Shown: one piece after another, positions 53,440-64,000 of the stretch
Numbering within the stretch: the first letter of the stretch is position 1
Layout of the letters: every line of letters begins with the position of its first letter
Source of the DNA: Ampullaceana balthica
Taxonomy: Eukaryota > Mollusca > Gastropoda > Lymnaeidae
DNA length: 64,000 nucleotides
Assembly: GCA_944989445.1 (NCBI GenBank)
Contig: CALYLW010000208.1
Coordinates: 1,096,975 to 1,160,974, forward strand
Direction: 5' to 3'
Program-made: the position numbers and the translations under genes
The notes under the pieces: model-generated
Database searches by the model: none
The model's input: only the letters and a program-made list of their open reading frames with translations
Told to the model about the DNA's origin: nothing

Positions 53440-54420
53440 ATTGGATTGTTTAAACAATATTATAACAAATGGAGTTTTCCAACAGAATCCTATTCTCAAA
53501 AGATTCCCTGGGATGTCCTAAACTTTAACAACCCTCATTCCAAGCTTTAAGCAAATTAAGGAATGTGCCTCCGTTTAAATAATTTATTATAAAAACACAC
53601 ACACACACACACTATTAGTGATCCTCTAAAAGGTATACATTTAATTCATTATGGCAAAAAAGAGAATGTGCAGATTTGGAGATGAGTACTAGATGTATGT
53701 CAAAGAATTATGAATTAGACTGTTTTTCTTTATTCTCTATTTAAAATATTTTTCTTGCACTGACTTCATATTTTTTTTAATGCGGTTGGAGGAGTTTTAA
53801 TTATTAAAAAAAAATTTTTTTAACTTTGTCGTGCGTCCATTTAGATATTTTTTTTTGTTTAAAGAAGAAAATTCGCATGTTTTGTTTTCAGTGTAATTTT
53901 TTTTCCAAAAATGAAAACACGAAAATGAACTATGCGAAAAGTCTAGCAGTATGTGCCTAAACAAATATTCCCTCTTCACAAAACATTTCGCCCCTACGCC
54001 ACGTCAAAGTGAGTCAACAGCACACGGCAGCACACACGGCAGCACAGGGCAGCACACGCTTATGATTAAGTCATGGATTATTTTACATCATTCCCCATTG
54101 GCATAAATATAACCTGCCCATGACAGAGATCTCAGCTACAGTGACTTATTTAAATAACAATGTCGAGCAAGACATGTAACTCACAATTACATATTTATGG
54201 CTGAGAAAAACCAAAGATAAAATGATTTATGATAGCTCCCTCACCTATAGACTATAGATTCAACTACTACTGCATAACTTGACTGATCACAGTTCTGATA
54301 TTTAATGACTCTGAACTCGAACTGTCAAGTCATTTCTTATAATTCAGGAGGAAAAAAATAGAGAAAAATAATATGACGCAAAGATTCTTTTAAAAATAAA
54401 TTATTTTGGATACAATACGA
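53440..54420. other. non-coding flank, nothing recognised
   Basis: AT-rich with a short (CA)n near 53590 and a few CGGCAGCACAC repeats near 54020-54060. No gene supported. Confidence 0.5.
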
Positions 54421-54424
54421 GTAT

Positions 54425-54728
54425 AAGAACAACAGATCACATTGTGATAGTCAGAGAGACGTGAAACATGAACAACAGATCACATTGTGATAGTCAGAGA
54501 GACGGGAAACATGAACAACAGATCACATTGTGATAGTCAGAGAGACGGGAAACATGAACAACAGATCACATTGTGATAGTCAGAGAGACGGGAAACATGA
54601 ACAACAGATCACATTGTGATAGTCAGAGAGACGGGAAACATGAACAACAGATCACATTGTGATAGTCAGAGAGACGGGAAACATGAACAACAGATCACAT
54701 TGTGATAGTCAGAGAGACGGGAAACATG
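54425..54728. repeat. 43-bp minisatellite
   Basis: Seven copies of a unit containing GAACAACAGATCACATTGTG and ATAGTCAGAGAGACGGG; nearly identical copies. Confidence 0.96.
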
Positions 54729-54729
54729 A

Positions 54730-55560
54730 AAAAAACCATGGTTGCCATGGCATCAGGTTTTAAATTCGACGAGAGAACTTGAGGTTTCACAAAAATCCAT
54801 TACCATAGAATTTCTAATAATAGCGAAAATAGAATTAATAGATCTTTTCACAGATACATCATAGGCAAATTTCTAACTATGAAATAAAATATTTAAAAAT
54901 GTATCAAATTTAACCGATTTGGAACTTTTGAACGTGTTCGAAATTAATAGAAAGATCTAATACAGTGATTTTAAATATATATAGCAAGATTAAAAATGTA
55001 TACATAATACATTTTTAAAATCCTTTTTGTTTTAATAAAAGCAGGATTTACAGTGAAAATTCAAAAGCCCTCTAGAATTAACTTGTCACCGGAAGCGAAA
55101 GGAACTTTAAAAGTTGTGCATATTAGGCATACCTAAATTAACCTATAAATTAACTGATGAACGTAAGTTCTCCGTTCATTTGCACTAATATAAGTTAAAA
55201 CGCTTTATTTTTTAAACAATTGATTCTTTGGCCTATTTTTATATATCTCATTTTAGGAGGCCAGTTGATCGATTGCTCGAGTTGTAACAAGTTACTTATT
55301 TTTTACATTAAAAAAATTAATTTAATAAATGTTTCTGCAAGAGAGTTGTATTTTTTTTATTACATAATTAATAATTTAGCTACTATTAAGTCTTTTCTTG
55401 TATTTTTTGTTGGTTTGTTGCTGTTTAAAAAAACACACATTTTCTTAGGGAATTATGTGAATGAGAGAAAAATGTGTGTATTTGAATTTGTGATAGAAAA
55501 TGTGTGTGTGTTTGGGAGGGGGAATGTGTGGCGTGGGGGATGTGTGGAACAAAGTAGTAA
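54730..55560. other. AT-rich non-coding sequence
   Basis: Only short, low-complexity ORFs (for example 55220-55570, T-rich). No family resemblance. Confidence 0.5.
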
Positions 55561-55564
55561 TAAT

Positions 55565-55870
55565 ACATAAGGCAATTTATTATCACTTGGAAATACAACA
55601 CAAAAACAATATAATACAACCCTAAGAATTCTCAGATAGACAAATTGATAAATTGAATAAAAAGAAATATATTTTTTATCCCGTATGCAAGAACATATAC
55701 AAATTCTCTTCCTTCCCTTTGGTATTCCAGAGTGGCATGTGTTGCCTTATCTAACTTGGAAAATTAACGCACAGTTAAATTTTAAAACTGATCAAAATGC
55801 AAGACAACCATCCATAAACCATGGATAAGCATAGGACCGTGGACCGTTGAAGCAGGACGCATGAATACAG
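55565..55870 (-). repeat. interspersed repeat family F, copy 4
   Basis: ACTTGGAAATACAACACAAA, TCAGATAGACA, CGTATGCAAGAACA and ACCATGGATAAGCATAGGAC match 773-1030 in order. Confidence 0.6.
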
Positions 55871-56289
55871 TGACGTAATTGTGTTTTTGACGCCCTTGGC
55901 CTATTTATTTTTTCTGGCACCCTTGATAATTGACAAGTTTCAGCTTTGCGACTTTTTCAATTGTTACAAAAATAATAAATTTCTCTTATTTTATTTATGA
56001 CAATAATTACTTAGTTTGACAGTGACAGTCATACATCGGGAATATTAAAAATGCAAAATATGGGAACAATACTAATTTACTATTTATTATTTACTAAATG
56101 ATACTAAATAAATTGATGGATAAAGCTACATATAGATACGTTGATACAGACTACAGCAATATTTTAAGTATCATGTATTATAAATAAAAACAATAGTGTC
56201 AATGTGTCATACTCACTATCTCAATTACAATTCCCATGTAGAGAGAACATTTAGACAGATTCTAATTGCAACATGTCATCGGGTTTTTT

Positions 56290-57060
56290 GGTGTTTTTTT
56301 TCCCAATAGTTCGATCATTTGGCGTTTAAAGCATTTTATTTCAATTATAAATTGCTCTTTATTTATTTCAAGACATTTGCCTGATAATAGAACAGCTTTA
56401 GATTGTAAATCTGCCATTGCAAAAGTTTGAAACGCTTTGCCAGTCAGAAAATTAAAGTCGTCTGCTATATTTTTCAGAGAAACAAATCTGTCTTATAACT
56501 GCACCATTATTGAATCAATTACGGCAAAAAAGGAAATTTTGAATTTATCCAAATTAGATCCTTCATCTTCAGCATGCACTTGGTATTCGTTTTCGTTTTG
56601 CTTTTCTTTTTTGAACTGGCTCGATTTTCATTTTAATACACATTTCTTCAATTTTGGCAAAAATATTATAGATTTCGTTAGTTTTTAGATCTTCAAAGTA
56701 ATTTAAAAGTCCTTTATATTAACAACAATGATCTATTAATACTGCTAAATTGACTTTGTTTATTTTTTTCCAAGATCAAATTCCAAATAGTAATAAACGC
56801 AATTAACTTGCAACTATAGATTTGACGGTGCATACTGATTTAGCAACAGATAATGCGTCACCAAGTAAGTGATTATCCTTCATTTCAATTAATACTAAAA
56901 TAATTTGCTCCAGTTGCTCATATACACCACTTACTCTTACAGCATTTGCTTTGGAACACCATCTTGTGTCCGTATGCTTCTTTAGGCTGATTTCAGAGAC
57001 TGAGGATATTTTGTTTCCATCTTCTAGTTGACGAGGAGGAAAAATTGTACAATTCATGTA
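56290..57060 (-). pseudogene. hAT (ZMYM1-like) transposase pseudogene
   Basis: Minus-strand reading: KKHTDTRWCSKANAVRV, VYEQLEQIILVLIEMKDN, then after a frameshift and stop DRFVSLKNIADDFNFLTGKA, LQSKAVLLSGKCLEINKEQF. This matches the TRW...A and mid-domain pattern of hAT transposases. No terminal repeats were identified. Confidence 0.7.
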
Positions 57061-57170
57061 TAGTTCCGAAAAATGTCACATCTGCATCAATGCTGGCCGC
57101 GTGCACACCTACCAAATTAAGACTATGTGCATTTGTATGATAAGAAGCCCCGCAAAGGCCACAAACATAA

Positions 57171-57335
57171 GGGGCCGTCCATAAATGGCGTCACGCACCT
57201 AGGGGGGGGGAGGGGGTGTCACACTTTTGTGACGATGCGTGACGAGGGAGGGAGGGGGGTTGAATTAGTGTGACGTCACATCAAAAGGGTAACTTTAAAT
57301 AAAACTTCCAATGAAATATTTGGTCCCTTACAATT
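57171..57335 (+). mobile_element. GGCCGTCCATAAAT-family MITE, left-end fragment
   Basis: AGGGGCCGTCCATAAATGGC, GTCACGCACCTAGGG, G-tract, GTGTGACGTCACATCAAAA. The right end is missing. Confidence 0.65.
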
Positions 57336-57881
57336 TATATAATGGCTTCTCATTGTGGCGGTCGGTAGGCCATCAGACGCTGGTTGGCGTAAGCTATCAA
57401 GACATGGAAATTAAATCTAATTATAATCCTTAAGTTTGAGAATCCACAAGATAACATATGAAATTGTTACACTGCGTCGTTTGATGTTGACATCAAAGCA
57501 TTTGTGATGTAACCGCAGCTCCGTTTGGTTCTCTCATGGACTGTTTTGCCCGTTACCCCAAAATAGACAAGTTTATGTGTGCGTTACCCCCCCCCCAACC
57601 CACAGACTCTAGGTTCTGCTCACATGTCTCGGAGATTTAGGGGGAGCTTCGTTAGCCCCCCCCCCACCCGAAAATGCTACTGGTGAGTTTTACAGGCATG
57701 ACAAGTGTCTAAAAATGATCTGAATAGGATAATGTGTAGATATTTTAAGTCAAAACGACACGGAATATCCTTTTTCTTTAAAGGTTCGATCTATTGTATA
57801 GAATTATAAACGTTTTATGTTTGGTATAATTGTTCGATTGGTTTTTGGTCAAACGCCCCTGGCCATTCTAGTCTTCTAGAT

Positions 57882-58065
57882 CAGTGCTTCTCAAAGTGGT
57901 GGTCCGCGGACCGGTGCCGGTCCGTGGGCTATCCGCTGCCGGTCCGCAGATGTTCTAAAAAAAAAGGGAAAAAAATGTCAGTGCAGGGAAAATAGTGCAC
58001 GGGTCTTTGGTGCAATGGCAAAAATTTCTGCTGGTCCGCCATACTAAAAAGTTTGAGAAGCACTG
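57882..58065. mobile_element. 184-bp hAT MITE with 8-bp target duplication
   Basis: Ends CAGTGCTTCTCAAA and TTTGAGAAGCACTG; target duplication TTCTAGAT at 57874-57881 and 58066-58073. The interior is rich in GGTCCGCGGACCGG. Typical non-autonomous hAT. Confidence 0.94.
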
Positions 58066-58073
58066 TTCTAGAT

Positions 58074-58785
58074 ATAATGGTAAATGAGCCCATTTAAAAT
58101 TAGTCAAGTATTCATTAACTTTATTGAATGCATCAAATTCTTGACATGGCAATTCGAGAGGAGCACAAAACAACATTTCTTCTTAGCTCAGTTTTTAAGG
58201 CATTAATTTTAAATATCACAGAAAGGATACGTGATACAGTCAAGTCATATGGATTAAGATTATTGACACTCGTGTCAATATAAAGGAAAGTAGGGTAGAT
58301 TTGGGTGTCTTCGTATAGTACGTAGGTAAGAAATCTACATAGTTGTCAAATTTTAAAAAAATGCATTTTCTGGAAGGAACCGGTTCAATAATGGGCATAT
58401 GTTCCAAGCGTACACGTACACATGACGTATTTTAATATGTCTAGTGGATTGTAGTGGACGTTATATGTCCCAAATGAGTCTGCATTGCCCCCAAGAATTC
58501 CCTTTTTGACCCAAGATGAGGTTATTTACCTCTGTTCGCCGACTTCTTTCTTACGGGATGCCCGTCAGTCAATTGAGGGATTTTTTTTACAAATACATTT
58601 TTAAAATGTTATTTTTAAATATTTTTTTTTCTAAACAAAGACGTTAACCGTGATGATTAATAGTCAATGTTTAATTTTTATGCATTAAAATAAAATATAA
58701 TCTAAGGATGTTAACGCAGTTCGTTTTGAAAAAATGCTCCACGCGGGTTACTATATTACAATGAAGATCTTCACCAAATAAATAA
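58074..58785. other. non-coding, nothing recognised
   Basis: AT-rich intergenic sequence with no supported gene or repeat family. Confidence 0.5.
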
Positions 58786-58789
58786 TAAA

Positions 58790-58987
58790 TATTTAAATGA
58801 CAATAAAAGTGATTTGAAACATACTTATTTTCAAATATAAAATAAAGTGGGTTTTTTTTTGCGGGTCAATGATTTGTGACGTATTTTTAGAGGGGAGTCT
58901 AAGTTTTTTATGACGACGCGTGACGAGGGGGGGGAGGGGGTAAAAAATCGGCCAAAATTGCGTGACGTCATTTATGGACGGCTCCAT
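58790..58987 (+). mobile_element. GGCCGTCCATAAAT-family MITE, right half
   Basis: Ends GCGTGACGTCATTTATGGAC then GGCTCC. The internal TGACAATAAAAGTGATTT and TTTTTGCGGGTCAATGA parallel 33099-33291; the left terminus is not seen. Confidence 0.65.
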
Positions 58988-59573
58988 TAAAAAATATTAT
59001 AATGTTTATATGAAATATATTTAAATATACTTAATTATTCACTTTAGTTGTTTTTATCGAGGGTAAAAGTGAATATTTATTTAAATAAAAATGTAAAAAT
59101 TAGAGATTTAGCGTGGCGTAGCCCTTTTGAACTGGCGCCGGCCGGCGCCCTTGGCAACTGTCCCGATGCCAAACCGTTGTTACCCCACAGTGGCGTCACT
59201 AGGGGGGCGGGGGGGGCGGGCCGCCCCGGGTGACACCCATCAGGGGGTGACACCCGAGCCTAAAATTTTACTGTGTACGATTTTATGTCAGAAAACAAAA
59301 GATGACACATTTTTTAATCTAGAAAGAAATTAAGAAATACAATGAAATACGTGAAACGTGAACATTCTTATTAAAAAATATCAGTTAACTTGCAATAATA
59401 AAACAGTCCCAACACACGAACAACATTAAAACAAATTAGGAAAAAAAGAAATCCCTCCACCACAGTGGGTGGGGGGAATACGATTTTTATCACCACAAAG
59501 AAAAAAAAATCAAATGATGGGTTTTCTTTGTTGATGTTTGTCTTGAGGAAAATTATGATTTCAATGTCTTTGA

Positions 59574-59612
<39 letters not shown>

Positions 59613-59819
59613 TTATTAAAGGCGTGAAAGCATAGATATGCATGTTTATATACAGGTAGTCCTCCAGTTACGACGGTCCCATCCCGACTTACGCTGTTTA
59701 GTGCTTACGAACGCGCCCCCTTAAAGAATAGTATTACGCGTTATTCCGTATTTAAAAAAAAATCATGAGGTAACGAATAATTCTTTTCTCTATTTGAAAT
59801 AATAAAAATTATTGAAAAA

Positions 59820-61560
59820 TGTGTATGATTATTATTTCAACCAACAACTTTCGTTTGAGAATTTTTCAAATGGCGAAGTTTTCAATCAAGTCAATAAAGC
59901 CGAGTAAGCTTATAAGTTCCTTTTCAATGCTCATTAGAGAGAGCATATTCAGCCTTTTTCGTCACATGCAAATTCTCATTATATATTCTTTTCAACTTTG
60001 AAAAGGATCGCTCTCAGCTGCAGTTTGATGTCATCATTGAAAGATAGATGCGAACTGCGATGTGTACATTTGTAAAGGACTGTGTGAAATATAGCTCATT
60101 CAAAAGCAGCAACATTTTTAGCTCTGTGCAAGTTTTTTGAGTTTCGCTTTGTGTTAATTCCTAACCCTGAGCCTGGGGCTGGACAATAACTTTTTTAAGA
60201 GTTCTGAAGATTGGACTAATTCTGAAGGTAAGCAGTCTTCGAAATCACGCATGAACCTACACGTGGAAGAAAATTAGAAGCCCATAGCCTAGTGCTCTTT
60301 ATGGGTCTTCCCGGAAGACCCCCTTAGCCATCTGGCCACCAAATGGACGTAACAGCTGAGGAACCCCCCCCCAAAAGCGGTCGCTTCTGAAGCGGCCACC
60401 TGGGCATCCAGGACATACAGTCGAAGATGCCTCCCACTAAGTTGCCCTCACAAGGAGGTGGTGGAATTTCCTACTACGACCCGCTACCACTTTGGCGCCA
60501 TCCCGGCAAAGCACACGGGTCTCCATGGTTGGGACCGCCGCAGACCGGGTGATCATCAAAGACCTACCTAGGGTGCAACCCCCACTGGAAGGTTTCCTCA
60601 GAGCTGGCGTCCAATGCGTTCTTCGCGGCACTTTTTGCTAATCCTTACAAGCGCTCCTGGCCCTAAACCGGCACCGCTCGATGGCGTTGCTAGTAAATTG
60701 AGGGGGGACGAAACGTTTGCTTCGGATTTACCCGACCCCTTCTTCGAAATCACTTGAATGTTCTTTCATTAACTTGGCTGTTGCCCATCGGGTTGCGAAA
60801 GTGCTGAGCTCAGTTAGGTTTGTAAGAAAACCAAATTTCTCATGGATGTATTTATAGGGACCTAACCAATGTTGTAGGGCTTAAGAAAGTTTGTCAATGA
60901 TTACCAGAAATACCTCAATCTTGAATTTTTTTCTCCAGGAGAATGCTGTTTTGTTGATGTCCCTTTATCAAACTGACGTTTTCTTTTTTGTTTGATAGTA
61001 TTGAAGATTGTTTACACTGATTTTACCACGGACTTTTCCTTTACTTTGTCTTCATAGGAATAAAATTAAGAATGCTATTTTTTAACAAACTCAATGAGAG
61101 ACTTCCTTTCTAAAATTGTTTCCCAAATTTCAAGTAAAATAGCGACTTCCAGTTCAATTTCCTTCAGAAATCCTTCTTCTTCAAGTCGGCAGTCACGTGG
61201 CTGATTTTCATTCGTTGCTAATTCTTCTAGTGCTGCGATATTCTCATGGTATGAGCTATTAACAGACCTTACAGGATAATGTCAGGCCTGTTAGGCTGAC
61301 CATCTTGTGTCAGACAAGGCTTTGTTAGCATGTATCAATTTCATATGTTTTTGAAGTACCTGTCAACGATGAGTAGCTGTGCACGTCACATAATGAGCTA
61401 CAATGCACTTCTCACGAAGAATAGCCTGGTTTCCGTTATACTTCCTACTCATTTGCAGCATTGCCGTATGACTGTCCAAGGCATTTTCAGGGATTCGTAC
61501 AAACATAATGGCCTGCATCTTTATTATACACTATAATTCATAAAAAGTTTGGGGGCCCTT
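59820..61560 (-). pseudogene. hAT (ZMYM1-like) transposase pseudogene, second copy
   Basis: Minus-strand equivalent of 6446-8190, carrying the same insertion. A deletion removes the [15 protein letters not shown] region around 61370-61390, and stops differ from the first copy. Confidence 0.75.
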
Positions 61561-61604
61561 AAATTATTGGGGGCTTTAGCCCGTTCAGCACCCCCCCCTT
61601 TTAA

Positions 61605-62002
61605 TCCGCCATAGGGGTCCACGCATCTGTGACGATGTGGTACGAGGAGGGGGATGTTTAAGAAATGTGACGTCACATCAAAAACGCGAAACTTTAAATA
61701 AAAGTTCCACTTAAATATTTGATTGCTTACCATTTATTTAATTACGTTTTCAATGACTTCACGCGTGTTACGATATTACAGTGCAGACTTACCCTAAATA
61801 CATATTTCAATGACAAAAAATAATTAGCAACATGCTAACTTTTATTGAGAAAATACGGCTTGGGGGAGGGGTGTCAAAGCTTTGTGACGTCATATCGTAA
61901 AAAAGGGGTGGGGTCTAAGTTTTTGTGACAAAGTATGACGCTGGGGGAGGGTGGGGTAAAAATCGGCAACCTCGCGTGACGTCATTTATGGATGGCCCCT
62001 TC
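61605..62002. mobile_element. GGCCGTCCATAAATGACGTCA MITE nested in the second hAT copy
   Basis: Reverse-orientation equivalent of 5971-6357 ending CGTGACGTCATTTATGGATG. Shared position in both hAT copies. Confidence 0.75.
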
Positions 62003-62079
62003 AGTCGTGAAGGGGTGACACCATGAGCTACCGCCCCGGGTGACACTAACCCTAGTGACGCCTCTGCCCCACTGCATGA

Positions 62080-62570
62080 ATAATTACAGTTATTTATTTA
62101 TGTTTCTAAAACCTGTATAGAGGTTTAAGTAGTTTAAAATATATGATAATCCTCTTTGTTTTAAAGTCTTTAATGAAAATTTGAATGTGGAAAACTGAAA
62201 GAAAAAAAAAGGGTTTTTTTCCGGCTTTCATAATTAACAAAATAATTTTTTTAAATCTATTTTTATCATTACAGTATTACTCATACTCCAACATTGAATA
62301 ATAAGGGAGAGCATTGTCAATAATTATCATGACATCACTTCCATGAGACAACCTTGTATTCAACAAAAAAGAGTGAGAAGTGTTCTTTACTTTAAAAACA
62401 GTTAGTTCATACCATTCATAATAATAAATTTAAATAATAGTCTTAGTAGTATTATGGGTTACAAAAAATATTTACCAAGTCAGAACATAGACCATAGACT
62501 GAACCATAATTCGCAATGAATTCTAAATCCGAGGTTCAATTAATGCCATGTTTCTTCGAAATATTATTAT
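62080..62570. other. non-coding, nothing recognised
   Basis: AT-rich sequence with short poly(A/T) tracts; no supported feature. Confidence 0.5.
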
Positions 62571-62579
62571 GCTCTACCG

Positions 62580-62860
62580 ACTCTTATCACTTACTGAACT
62601 GACGTACTGATACTGATACTGTGTGACTTACTAAACTAAGACACTAAGACTTAGTTAAACTTAGTTGACTTACAGTACTTACACTTAACTTTAACTATAA
62701 AGAGTAAAGACAATCAACTAAGATTCTAAACTAAGAATGTCTTAACTCTTAATCTTAGACTATGACTAAGAGTTAAGACTTACTTAAGACAAATAATTCA
62801 TTGGTTCATTGAATTCATTGAATGAATGAACCACTGACACTGAGATTATGACATGATTAT
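62580..62860. repeat. cryptically simple ACTTA/TTAGT-rich tract
   Basis: Degenerate short motifs (GACTTA, ACTAAG, TTAACT) with local self-complementarity over ~280 bp; no clean period. Confidence 0.6.
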
Positions 62861-63095
62861 GACTCTTGCCGCTCGGCAGTCTTGATCTTATTTTGACTCC
62901 TATGTTACCATTGCCATTACTAATCATTACTTATTTTGTTAAGTTAAGTCTAAGTCAAACAATGACGTTTCTATATTACTATTTCAATTTCTATTACATT
63001 AATAATAATAATAATAATACATTCTTTTACTAGTTCTAAGACTACCACTTACCTAACTTATGCTTATACTTATTTATATCATTTGTTACATTGTA

Positions 63096-63789
63096 GGTAA
63101 TCCTACAGTTTCTACACTGAATGCACATATTCATATATTATTTCACAGCTAAATTGAATTTTCTCGTGAGAACTTACGTTTTTAATTTATTAAATGCATT
63201 ATTATATGTTGTATTTTAGCTATTACAGCGCTTATGTGTAAGTCCCATCAATTTCTAAGGCTTTTTTTCGGCCCTTGAAGCTACATAATCATAATCGGAG
63301 TAGGATACATCCATTTTGTTTATCTGGCACCCTACTTGCCGGGTTGTCACCGTAAGATGTCAAGTGAAATTTTATCACTTAAAAACAAACAAAATAAGAA
63401 TCAAACATCTAGTAACGAAATAAAAAATGAATTTGTCTTAAAAATATTTATTTATTTTCTAAGAACATTAAAATAGATAAAAAATACTTTTTAAAAAACA
63501 TCTTCAGTAAGTAAATTTATTTTAGCTTGGTTCATTCCAGGTAAAAAAAATCTGGCAAGCAGGGTGGTAGATAAACAAAATGGATATATCGTGACCAGAT
63601 TATGTATCATATAGAGAGAGTTATAGAGCCGAAAAATTGCCTTAGAAATTAATAAGACTTACAAATTAGTGCTGTAATAGCTAAAATACAACATATAATA
63701 ATGCATTTAATGAATTAAAAACGTAAGTTCTCACGAGAAAATTAAATTTCGCTGTGAAATAATATACGTGTAGAAACTGCAGGATTACC
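63096..63789. mobile_element. ~690-bp foldback sequence with ~250-bp inverted arms
   Basis: Left arm about 63096-63345 pairs with right arm about 63540-63789: GGTAATCCT/AGGATTACC at the tips, GAACTTACGTTTTTAATT versus AATTAAAAACGTAAGTTC, and TCCATTTTGTTTATCTGG versus GATAAACAAAATGGA toward the centre. Arms differ by substitutions and small indels. Confidence 0.85.
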
Positions 63790-63812
63790 CATTTGTATTA
63801 CTATATACACTA

Positions 63813-63998
63813 CAATGTTCCCTCTAAGGTTCGTTGGTTCGTTGGTCCGTGTGCAAAGGGAAAAAACTTATGTGCAAATTTGCACAGCATCCATTTTTTG
63901 TGCAATATTTTACCAAATTAGCTGCCTGGTATTACAAAACTGCTGCGCAGCGTCGGTCAGATATCTAGCACAGCTGCGCGGCTTAAAGGGAACATTGA
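63813..63998. mobile_element. CAATGTTCCC MITE
   Basis: CAATGTTCCCTCTAAGGTTC at the left, CTTAAAGGGAACATTG at the right: a 16-bp imperfect inverted repeat. The interior resembles 32794-32978 and 50812-51006. Confidence 0.8.
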
Positions 63999-64000
63999 TA

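Larger units (their letters stand above)
59188..62066 (-). mobile_element. hAT transposon, inverted relative of 5904-8946
   Basis: Ends CAGTGGCGTCACTAGGG and CCCTAGTGACGCCTCTG, the same terminal repeats as the 5.9 kb copy but inverted. It contains the same ~500-bp insertion (about 60240-60760) and the same nested MITE (61605-62002). No 8-bp target duplication; flanks share only CCCCA. Confidence 0.9.

Noticed and set aside
55220..55570. 116-residue ORF
   Set aside because: T-rich low-complexity translation without recognisable domain, splice context or conservation clue.
1..64000. tRNA, rRNA or other structured RNA genes
   Set aside because: No A/B box pairs with a foldable cloverleaf and no rRNA-like blocks were recognised by eye; a tRNAscan or Infernal run would be decisive.

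Overview
The window is eukaryotic, intron-rich, AT-rich and dominated by minisatellites and transposon debris. Codon-level exon reconstruction gives two convergent protein-coding genes with GT-AG introns. The gene families, the retroelement types and the many tandem repeats fit a lophotrochozoan, most likely a gastropod mollusc; that placement is inference, because no marker gene is present.

Layout. Positions 1-722 are a 16-bp minisatellite. Gene A (+ strand, 3304-26635, 16 exons, 5' part outside the window) encodes about 551 residues of a DUF885-family protein (putative zinc metallopeptidase) with an HExxPGHH motif and a hydrophobic C-terminal tail. A 1.75 kb intergenic spacer follows. Gene B (- strand, 52904 down to 28385, 18 exons, complete) encodes a predicted secreted 1,051-residue glycoside hydrolase family 81 endo-beta-1,3-glucanase. 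It has the family's catalytic Asp and Glu-x3-Glu motifs and an internally duplicated cysteine-bearing segment. From 53 to 64 kb there is no host gene that I can support, only transposon remnants and simple repeats.

Mobile DNA. There are two related ~3 kb hAT elements (ZMYM1-like transposase pseudogenes) in opposite orientation at 5904-8946 and 59188-62066. An open-reading-frame non-LTR retrotransposon with a perfect 13-bp target duplication sits antisense in a gene B intron (39845-43027). Several hAT MITEs are present, two with exact 8-bp target duplications. A family of terminal-inverted-repeat elements beginning GGCCGTCCATAAATGACGTCA is scattered through the window, as are a CAATGTTCCC-ended MITE, an AAATCCTTTAT-ended MITE and two long foldback sequences.

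Most notable observation. Several tandem repeat arrays span splice junctions: the repeated unit contains exon end plus 5' splice site (gene A exon ending 15973; gene B exons ending 52000, 34670 and 39051) or the 3' splice site (gene B exon starting 44199). In gene B exon 2 the duplicated 39-bp units stay in frame and each carries a usable donor, so alternative splicing could add 13, 26 or 39 residues. The two genes have no obvious functional link; gene B suggests digestion of laminarin, callose or fungal glucan.
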